A stretch of 7,729 bases of DNA from positions 1 to 7,729 of the forward strand of contig RFIY01000286.1 of assembly GCA_003695505.1 (NCBI GenBank), read 5' to 3'. Both the position numbers and the translations under genes were made by a program. This DNA is from J088 sp003695505 [NCBI: Candidatus Dadabacteria bacterium] (GTDB lineage: Bacteria; J088). Below are positions 1-5,568 of this stretch, one piece after another. How positions within the stretch are numbered: the first letter of the stretch is position 1; each line of letters begins with the position of its first letter. The notes under the pieces are model-generated. The model was not told the DNA's origin. It was given only the letters and a program-made list of their open reading frames with translations, and searched no databases.

Positions 1-423
1 GCCCGCGCCGCCGACCGCGTTGCCGACTGGACAGACACCGCAGTCCTGTTTATCAGCCCGCATCGCGGCGCTGCCGAGATCGGCGCCCTTGCCACCCGAC
101 AACCCGAACGGCCGGCGGTTCTGTTTCGTGAGCTGACCAAGACGTACGAGACGGCCATACGAGGAACGCTGCGCAGTTTGGCCGAACAGCTCGCACAGGA
201 CCGTCCAAAAGGTGAATGGACACTGGTTCTTGGCCCCGTCGCTGCGAATGCGGATGAATCTGAGCGCCTGCACACTGCAGTCGAGGAAGCCCAGGCCGCC
301 GTCGCCGACGGCCAGTCGCCGCGCCAGGCGGCGTTCGCTGTCGCGGAGCGGCTCGGCGTGCCGGGACGGCGAGTCTACCGCGAACTGCTCCGCCACCTGT
401 CACGGGACGGCCATGACGATTGA
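1..423 (+). CDS. rsmI: RsmI, 16S rRNA (cytidine1402-2'-O)-methyltransferase, C-terminal part (5' end outside window)
   Basis: RsmI uses S-adenosylmethionine to 2'-O-methylate C1402 in the decoding centre of 16S rRNA. The frame is open from base 1 to the TGA at 421-423 and gives 140 residues, about half of the usual ~280-residue protein; the SAM-binding N-terminal half lies upstream of the window. Visible family landmarks are SPHR at residues 19-22, RELTKTYE at 43-50, RGTL at 54-57 and a KGEWTLVLGP strand near 70-79. The C-terminal helical segment, with QAAFAVAERLGV followed by RRVYRELL, corresponds to the helix-turn-helix-like tail of E. coli RsmI. An internal TTG at 178 is not the start, because conserved RsmI sequence continues upstream of it. 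pcnB follows on the same strand after 114 bp. The identification rests on remembered family motifs and is strong for the family, since the RELTK...RGTL block is distinctive. Confidence 0.9.
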   Translation, partial: ARAADRVADWTDTAVLFISPHRGAAEIGALATRQPERPAVLFRELTKTYETAIRGTLRSLAEQLAQDRPKGEWTLVLGPVAANADESERLHTAVEEAQAAVADGQSPRQAAFAVAERLGVPGRRVYRELLRHLSRDGHDD

Positions 424-498
424 AACATCGCCTCTGATTTGAGAAACTGAACGCAGTACTCGCTGCCGCGACCCATCCCCGGTCGTGCGTGGAGCGTT

Positions 499-516
499 CC
501 GGCCGGACATGGCCGG
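499..516 (+). other. GC-rich hairpin between rsmI and pcnB
   Basis: CCGGCC at 499-504 and GGCCGG at 511-516 can pair as a 6-bp stem around a 6-nt loop. It ends 21 bp before the proposed pcnB start. No T-run follows, so it is not a standard intrinsic terminator. It could slow ribosomes or polymerase, protect the mRNA 5' end, or mean nothing in GC-rich DNA. The rest of the 424-537 gap shows no clear paired -35/-10 promoter; a TTGAAA at 420-425 lacks a convincing -10 at the right distance. Confidence 0.3.
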
Positions 517-537
517 CTGCAGAAATGGCATGCCCAC

Positions 538-1917
538 TTGACTGAACCAAGAATCTACAGCGCCGAAGAGCACGGCATCGACGCCGCGCGCATCGACCCC
601 GACGCCGCCCGCGTCGTGCGGCGCCTCAAGGAGCACGGCTACGATGCCTACATCGTCGGCGGCGCGGTGCGCGACCTGCTGCTGGGCCGAAAACCCAAGG
701 ATTTCGACGTCGCAACCAGCGCGACGCCGGATCAGATCCGCAAAACGTTCCGCAACAGCCGTATCATCGGGCGACGCTTCCAGATCGCACATGTTTTTTT
801 CCGCAACCGCAAGATCATCGAGGTCAGCACATTCCGTCGCGAGCCGAAGAAAGGCGAACCCGAAGTCGAGCAGGCCAACAACGAATGGGGAACCGCAGAG
901 GATGATGCCCGCCGCCGGGATCTGACGATCAATGCGTTCTTTCTGGATCCCGATGATGCGACGGTCGTCGATTATATCGACGGCATGGCCGACCTCGAGG
1001 CGAGAACCGTGCGGATCATCGGCGATCCGACCGAGCGCTTCATCGAAGACCCTATCCGGATGATTCGGGCAATACGGCACGCGGCACGCACCGGTTTTCT
1101 GATTGAGCCCGAAACCTGGGACAGCATCTGTGCAAACCGTGCGCTGATCGCCGAGTGCAACGAAAGCCGCATCCGCCAGGAGTTCGTACGAGAATTCCAG
1201 GAAGGCGCGGCCGCGCGCAGCGTCAAGCTGCTGTGGCGGTCCGGCCTGCTCGAATACCTCCTGCCGGAATACCACGAATTTCTCGAGCACCTCCATTCGC
1301 GCCCCGAACAGAAGCGAACCTACTGGAAACTGCTGCGCCTGCTCGACCGCGAAGGCGCCGAGCAGGATTTGCCCGCGACGCTGATTTTTGCAACGGCGCT
1401 GGGGCCTGCAATCGTGCCCGAGCTGCTGGCGGTCTTCCAGGAAGATGCCGATATGCGGATCGAATTGCTCCAGGACCAGATTCTGCCGTACCTGCGCGCC
1501 GTCGGCATCCCCAAGGCGCTGGCCGAACCACTGTCGCAGACGCTGTATGCGCAGCCCAGGCTCGATCGTGCCCGGCGAAATGGTCAGGTGCCCAAGCGCC
1601 TGCGCAGCAAGAGCTACTTTGGACTGGCCATGCACCTGTTCCTGCTGCGCCATCAGGCCATCGGCAGCATGATTCCCGAATCGTGGCAGGAAAATGCCCC
1701 GCCTCCAGAAGACCTGCGCGAGCATCGGGATGCCGCTCGTTCCTCGCGCCGCAGAGGTCGCGGTGGCCGTGGCAACCGTGGCAACAAGGCGCAGGAGGCA
1801 GCCCCTTCATCGGAAGCAGCGCCGCCACCAGACAACGCGCCGACCGACGACAAACCGAAACGCTCGCGTCGCCGACGACGGCGGCCCAGAAAACGCTCGT
1901 CATCCGAACAGAGCTGA
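538..1917 (+). CDS. pcnB: PcnB, poly(A) polymerase I (class II nucleotidyltransferase / CCA-adding enzyme superfamily)
   Basis: Polyadenylates RNA 3' ends in the cytoplasm and so marks transcripts for decay. The 459-residue product (E. coli PcnB is similar) opens with YIVGGAVRDLLLG at 38-50 and KPKDFDVATSATP at 52-64, where D55 and D57 are the metal-binding pair. FRNSRIIGRRF (71-81), IIEVSTFRRE (93-102), the RRDLTINA block (126-133) and DPIRMIRAIRHAART (171-185) follow in the PcnB/CCA-transferase order. EEHGID near the N-terminus and the absence of an HD domain favour PcnB over a CCA enzyme. The TTG at 538 is chosen because no ATG or GTG occurs in frame back to the TGA at 448-450; CTG codons at 463 and 517 are the only other options, and no clear Shine-Dalgarno is visible. 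Residues 401-459 form a low-complexity tail: RRRGRGGRGNRGNK, an acidic/Pro/Ala stretch, then KRSRRRRRRPRKR. No folK follows; the next gene converges. Confidence 0.93.
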   Translation: MTEPRIYSAEEHGIDAARIDPDAARVVRRLKEHGYDAYIVGGAVRDLLLGRKPKDFDVATSATPDQIRKTFRNSRIIGRRFQIAHVFFRNRKIIEVSTFRREPKKGEPEVEQANNEWGTAEDDARRRDLTINAFFLDPDDATVVDYIDGMADLEARTVRIIGDPTERFIEDPIRMIRAIRHAARTGFLIEPETWDSICANRALIAECNESRIRQEFVREFQEGAAARSVKLLWRSGLLEYLLPEYHEFLEHLHSRPEQKRTYWKLLRLLDREGAEQDLPATLIFATALGPAIVPELLAVFQEDADMRIELLQDQILPYLRAVGIPKALAEPLSQTLYAQPRLDRARRNGQVPKRLRSKSYFGLAMHLFLLRHQAIGSMIPESWQENAPPPEDLREHRDAARSSRRRGRGGRGNRGNKAQEAAPSSEAAPPPDNAPTDDKPKRSRRRRRRPRKRSSSEQS

Positions 1918-1923
1918 CCCCGT

Positions 1924-1936
1924 CGCCCCAGGGGCG
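1924..1936. terminator. Possible bidirectional hairpin between convergent genes
   Basis: The 27-bp gap between the pcnB stop and the stop of the minus-strand membrane-protein gene contains CGCCC-CAG-GGGCG, a 5-bp GC stem with a 3-nt loop. A dyad in such a short convergent gap is where a shared terminator would sit. There is no T-run on either side, so at best it is a weak or factor-assisted terminator. Its function is inferred from position and symmetry only. Confidence 0.35.
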
Positions 1937-1944
1937 TCGCGTCC

Positions 1945-2289
1945 TCAAAAGCGCTGCAACAGCCTGTGTAACAGATCGACGCGCACCCAGCCCGTTTCCA
2001 GAAACAGATGGATCGTTGCGATCCACAGCGCGATCGCGGATGTCGCCGTTACCGCCTTCTGCCGGCTGACGAACAGGACCGCTGCCCACCCAAGCCCGGC
2101 CAGGCCCGCCAGCCAGAGATCAACACCATCGATCGGCACACGGAGAAAGCCGCGATCAGACAGCAGCCACAACAATGACAACACAAACTCCGTGATCGCA
2201 ATACCCTGCACCCAGCGCGCGGAGACGAGCACAATGGCCGCAACGGATGCGGCCAACAGGCTGATGATGTGAAGGGTCTGTAACTGCAT
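1945..2289 (-). CDS. Small four-helix integral membrane protein, function unknown
   Basis: A 114-residue, strongly hydrophobic protein that I cannot assign to a named family. Hydrophobic stretches lie at about 5-23, 28-43, 56-75 and 82-97, which suggests four membrane helices in the inner membrane. Short charged links separate them (SDRGFLRVPIDG at 44-55, SRQKA at 75-79), and the C-terminus is amphipathic, with VRVDLLHRLLQRF. The frame is open far upstream, overlapping the transglutaminase gene antiparallel to nothing real; the ATG at 2287-2289 is chosen because AGGA lies 4 nt before it (plus-strand 2294-2297) and hydrophobicity begins there. It follows tgpA on the same strand after 79 bp, so it could be the last gene of the DUF58-tgpA operon or have its own promoter; a TAAGAT lies in the gap without a recognisable -35. 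Codon use is GC-rich like its neighbours. That it is a real gene is fairly likely; its role is unknown. Confidence 0.72.
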   Translation of the reverse strand: MQLQTLHIISLLAASVAAIVLVSARWVQGIAITEFVLSLLWLLSDRGFLRVPIDGVDLWLAGLAGLGWAAVLFVSRQKAVTATSAIALWIATIHLFLETGWVRVDLLHRLLQRF

Positions 2290-2368
2290 GTCGTCCTGCC
2301 CGGCGCAGATGATCGCATTGAATGCTATCTTACCCGATTCTGGTCGGCGTATGTGCTGCGCTTCCGTG

Positions 2369-4441
2369 TTACCGCGAACGTCGCATGGCGCGCAGTTGAC
2401 GGCGTTGCGCCTTCGCGCGGGCGCGCAGCTCAGCCACATCGCCAACGCCACCAAATCGCCAGCGTTGATAGTCACGCAGCAGATCCGCGGTCTGCGGATC
2501 TGACGAAGTCCTCCGGAACCAGGCATCGACGGGTTCGTACGATGGGCGAACGACACCGCTCCGTTCGAGTTCACGGAGCAGGCGCAGCCACCAGCTCGGC
2601 GTCTCTGTGGCGCCCCTGTTCCGACCATTCCGGCGCCGCGGCCGGAACCACCACAAGAGTGCAACCGCAAACAGTACGCCGACCCCCAGCGCCAGCCACG
2701 CGCCACCCTGACGCATCCACTCGCGAAATCGCCCGCCCAGTTGACGTAGCACCTGCCCGGATTGACGCGCGCCACGCTGAGCGCCACGCACCATGTCGGC
2801 CTGTGTCGCGAGATCGTAGGCGACGATGCGATCCATCCAGAAAAACCAGACCGCATCCGCAAATTCCTGCCATCGTTCCTGCGCCCGGTTCAACCAGCCT
2901 GACGGCACAGGGGCAGGCGGCGTCGGATCGAGCGGTACCCAACCCAGCCGTGGGTGCCAGGCCTCGACCCACGAATGGGCATTCCGCTGTCGGATCAGGA
3001 CATAATCCCCCATATCCTCGCCGCCGCGAAAGCCGTTGACGACCACGGCGGGCACACCCGCAGCGCGCAACATCAGCGCCAACGCGGTCGCAAACAGTTC
3101 ACAATGTCCGGCGCGACGCTTAAAAAACACCTGCAATGGTTCCACATCCCCGGGCAATTCGACGGTGTAGTCGAAGTCCGTCTGGAAGGCCAGCAGTGCC
3201 TCATCGACCCAGCCGAGATCGGTGCGATCCGCATAGCGCCAGATCTCGTCAGGCAATTGCGTCCGATCTGGCAACTCGGTGTATCGCACGACTTCCGCTG
3301 GAAGCCTGTCTGGACGCGGCACGTTCCAGTTGATGCTGCGCCAGTATCGCTGAGGTGCAACATCGACGTGGTAGCGTAGCCCCCCCTGATAGCCGGGCGT
3401 GCGGACGACGCCGAACTGGTCATTGACCTGATACCGCAGGGCTGGCGACGCGACGCGCACGGCGCGCTGCGGCAACGGCATGATGGTCGTGCCGAGATCT
3501 TCGGTGACAATGCGCGTACGCACGATTGGCTCGCCGGGTTCCACGCCCGCAGCGAGCCCCAGATGCCCGTTCGGCGCTGCCATCACCCGACCGCGATCCG
3601 GCGCGGTCCAGCTTGTACCGTCGAAGCTGGTCAGCACGGTTGCACGCAGGTACAACTGCTCGACCGGCAGCCGCCCGCGCTCAAAAACGAGTCGCGCCGC
3701 CGGAGAGCTGTCCGACAGTACGTCCCCGAATCCGCCCAGATCGACGCGTTCGCTTAACCCGGCGACCGCACGTGTGGAACCGAGACGCCCACCGAACACG
3801 CCTGTACTGAGCCGGGGAAAGGCCGCAAAAAATACCGCGGTCACGATCATGGTCATCGCGATCGCGACGAGCATCGCGCTCAGCAGCGGGCGGGACAGCA
3901 GCCGTTCGGCCCCCGCCGGCGCCTCGATCGGACCCTCGACGGCCACGGCACCCCGCAACATGTCCGGCTCACCCTCAAACTCCGCCTTGACAGCGACGGC
4001 GAACAGCGCCCACGGCGCCAGAATGAAAAACAGCAGGAAAAAGAACGCGTATCCCAGATCGACGGTCAACACCGACGCCGCCAGAAGTTGCAGGAACCCC
4101 AGTCCGATCATCTGCTGCAGATCACGGTTCGCTTTCGGCGCGAGCGCACGCACCGTTCCGACATAGAGCAGCAGGAAGACGACGGCCAGAAACCATGAAC
4201 CGCTCCAGAATTTCCAGTCGGCGATGGCCAGGCCCAGTCCGGTCAGCAATAACAGACGGTTCCACGACGTGCGCACGACATGACGACCACGCACGTCACA
4301 GTACAGCCCTGCCACCATCGCCAGCAACAGCACGACCATCAGCAGTGGTTCGATGCGATCCGCAATCCAGACCGCGCCCCAGCCGGCGAACATGATGCCG
4401 TACACCGTCCACAGCAGGAACGCACGGTATCCTGGCCTCAT
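2369..4441 (-). CDS. tgpA: TgpA-like membrane transglutaminase (DUF3488 / transglutaminase-like / DUF4129 architecture)
   Basis: A 690-residue inner-membrane protein with a large, probably periplasmic, cysteine-protease-fold domain, like Pseudomonas TgpA. The N-terminal DUF3488-type region has about seven hydrophobic segments (near 7-26, 32-47, 62-75, 82-97, 111-127, 131-151 and 186-208). A soluble region from about 210 to 575 follows; its transglutaminase core carries C447 in AGHCELFATALALMLRAAG, H489 in RNAHSWVEAW and D505 in WVPLDPTPP, so the full Cys-His-Asp triad is present. A last membrane helix at 581-599 leads to a basic cytoplasmic tail resembling DUF4129, with PSYEPVDAWFRR and YQRWRFGG. 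The ATG at 4439-4441 overlaps the TGA of the DUF58 gene as ATGA, so translation is probably coupled. The substrate is not known from sequence; a role in envelope or peptidoglycan-associated processes is family knowledge. A G7 run lies within the codons at plus-strand 3380-3386. The tgpA symbol is by homology. Confidence 0.88.
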   Translation of the reverse strand: MRPGYRAFLLWTVYGIMFAGWGAVWIADRIEPLLMVVLLLAMVAGLYCDVRGRHVVRTSWNRLLLLTGLGLAIADWKFWSGSWFLAVVFLLLYVGTVRALAPKANRDLQQMIGLGFLQLLAASVLTVDLGYAFFFLLFFILAPWALFAVAVKAEFEGEPDMLRGAVAVEGPIEAPAGAERLLSRPLLSAMLVAIAMTMIVTAVFFAAFPRLSTGVFGGRLGSTRAVAGLSERVDLGGFGDVLSDSSPAARLVFERGRLPVEQLYLRATVLTSFDGTSWTAPDRGRVMAAPNGHLGLAAGVEPGEPIVRTRIVTEDLGTTIMPLPQRAVRVASPALRYQVNDQFGVVRTPGYQGGLRYHVDVAPQRYWRSINWNVPRPDRLPAEVVRYTELPDRTQLPDEIWRYADRTDLGWVDEALLAFQTDFDYTVELPGDVEPLQVFFKRRAGHCELFATALALMLRAAGVPAVVVNGFRGGEDMGDYVLIRQRNAHSWVEAWHPRLGWVPLDPTPPAPVPSGWLNRAQERWQEFADAVWFFWMDRIVAYDLATQADMVRGAQRGARQSGQVLRQLGGRFREWMRQGGAWLALGVGVLFAVALLWWFRPRRRNGRNRGATETPSWWLRLLRELERSGVVRPSYEPVDAWFRRTSSDPQTADLLRDYQRWRFGGVGDVAELRARAKAQRRQLRAMRRSR

Positions 4442-5454
4442 GCCCGCCCCCCGGGTTCGATACGCCAGACCGGTCCGTCCGCGAGCTGGTCACGATCGAC
4501 GCGAGCAAGCAGGTGTCGACAGGCTGCGCCTCCGTCGGGATGCTGCGCACCTCCCGAGGCACGCAATGCACCGGCGCGAAGCACGACGGGTCGACCCACA
4601 TGAACCAGACGCTCGATCAGACCCGCCACCTCGGAAAGTCCGGCTTCAAACTGTTCCGCATCGACCCCGCGCCCGATCCAGATGGTAACGGTCGCAGCCT
4701 GCGCACCCGCAAAGATCTTGACAACCTGCTCGCCCGCCGCCACCGAACGTTTCCAGTGCACGCGCGACACGGGATCCGTCGGCAGACGGGGACGCAGTCC
4801 GCGGAAATCTTCGCCCGGACTCCCACCTCTGCGGTTCGTTTCCTGACCGTGCAAGGATCGGTCGAGTTGCCATCCGGAAGCGACTGCGGTCGGGGCGGGC
4901 GCAAACCAGGCCGTCCGTCGTGCCGGATACAGACGCGCCTTCTCGTACATCTGAAACGGGAAGCGCGTCGCAACACGAATCTGCTCGATCGACAGCGCAC
5001 CGCGCACCGGACGCACGACCGGCACGGCAATCGAACGCCGTCTGCCGCGCAGCAACTCGCGCACCGCACCGCGGCCGACCTCGTTGCCTTCCGCATCGAG
5101 CAACGTCACTTCGAGCAGAAAGCTGTCTCGCTCGCGACCGGCATGCAACGTCACCGGTACAGCCAACGGCCGTCCAGCGGTTCCGATCGGAGGTGTCCCC
5201 ACCTCGACCTGGATGTCGCGCAGGACGCGCTCACTGAGTACGCCGCTCGCGGCGATCACACCGAACAGACCGCCCAGCACCAAATAGAGCAGGTTGTTGC
5301 CCGTGTTCGTGGCCGCGACGCCGATCACGATCGAAAAGACGATGACAATCTTGCCCAGAGACGTCGTACGCAACTGCCGCGGCGGCCGTAACCAGAGCCG
5401 GAGCCGTTGCCATCGGCTCGACTCGATCGTTTGTACTGAGCTGGAAGCGGGCAT
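4438..5454 (-). CDS. DUF58 family membrane-anchored protein
   Basis: A 338-residue protein of the DUF58 family, which usually accompanies MoxR ATPases and TgpA-type transglutaminases; the biochemical role is not established. A basic N-terminus precedes two hydrophobic segments at about 34-48 and 54-72, joined by ATNTGNNLLY, a typical family feature. An extracytoplasmic beta-rich stretch (about 80-165) follows. The diagnostic block is GEDFRGLRPRLPTDPVSRVHW at 214-234 with K235-R236 after it. The start is uncertain: the ATG at 5452-5454 has GGAG 6 nt upstream and is preferred; in-frame ATGs at 5464-5466 and 5482-5484 would add 4 and 10 residues with poorer ribosome sites. The frame stays open to 6210, but that extension is antisense to conserved comM sequence and carries no family signal. 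The stop overlaps the tgpA start (ATGA). It is the first gene of the minus-strand cluster, with no moxR before it. Confidence 0.87.
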   Translation of the reverse strand: MPASSSVQTIESSRWQRLRLWLRPPRQLRTTSLGKIVIVFSIVIGVAATNTGNNLLYLVLGGLFGVIAASGVLSERVLRDIQVEVGTPPIGTAGRPLAVPVTLHAGRERDSFLLEVTLLDAEGNEVGRGAVRELLRGRRRSIAVPVVRPVRGALSIEQIRVATRFPFQMYEKARLYPARRTAWFAPAPTAVASGWQLDRSLHGQETNRRGGSPGEDFRGLRPRLPTDPVSRVHWKRSVAAGEQVVKIFAGAQAATVTIWIGRGVDAEQFEAGLSEVAGLIERLVHVGRPVVLRAGALRASGGAQHPDGGAACRHLLARVDRDQLADGPVWRIEPGGRA

Positions 5455-5460
5455 CACAGT

Positions 5461-5464
5461 CTCC
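5461..5464 (-). promoter_or_regulatory. Ribosome binding site favouring the 5454 start of the DUF58 gene
   Basis: Read on the minus strand this is GGAG, 6 nt before the ATG at 5452-5454. The two upstream in-frame ATGs lack an equally well placed purine-rich site; the 5484 start has only GAGG about 11 nt away. This is the reason for choosing the shorter form. Confidence 0.45.
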
Positions 5465-5523
5465 ATTGTAACGACTTCGAACATCGTTTTGCCGCCCTCG
5501 CTGCTTTGGCGTTCGCTGCGCGC

Positions 5524-5529
5524 TACAAT
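5524..5529 (+). promoter_or_regulatory. comM: Candidate -10 element for comM
   Basis: TACAAT lies in the 114-bp divergent gap, 39 bp before the comM GTG, in the least GC-rich part of the region. No good -35 is found at 16-18 bp; TTGGCG at 5506-5511 is only 12 bp away. The call is therefore based on the -10 match and position alone. Confidence 0.35.
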
Positions 5530-5553
5530 ATGGACGGAGAAGAAGCCTGAGTC

Positions 5554-5563
5554 AGAGGGGGGG
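5554..5563 (+). promoter_or_regulatory. comM: Ribosome binding site of comM with a G7 run
   Basis: AGAGGGGGGG ends 5 nt before the GTG at 5569-5571. It decides the start of comM at a non-ATG codon. The site contains a run of seven G, so a gain or loss of one base would alter spacing from the Shine-Dalgarno core to the start. Confidence 0.6.
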
Positions 5564-5568
5564 AACCT

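Noticed and set aside
424-537. RNase P RNA gene after rsmI, as in some Gammaproteobacteria
   Set aside because: The 114-bp gap is far too short for rnpB and no conserved RNase P core sequence is visible.
400-1725. 441-codon open frame on the minus strand across pcnB
   Set aside because: It is antisense to conserved PcnB motifs and shows no recognisable domain; long antisense frames are expected in GC-rich coding DNA.
1155-2069. 304-codon plus-strand frame rich in Arg, Ala and Pro overlapping pcnB and the convergent gap
   Set aside because: It is an out-of-frame shadow of pcnB with composition typical of GC-rich non-coding frames.
2290-2862. Upstream extension of the small membrane-protein frame to 305 residues
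   Set aside because: Most of it overlaps tgpA codons in another frame on the same strand and lacks hydrophobic or domain character; the ATG at 2289 has the ribosome site.
5465-5470. TACAAT on the minus strand as a promoter for the DUF58 gene
   Set aside because: It lies 11 bp from the preferred ATG and overlaps an alternative start, and no -35 is present at a suitable distance.
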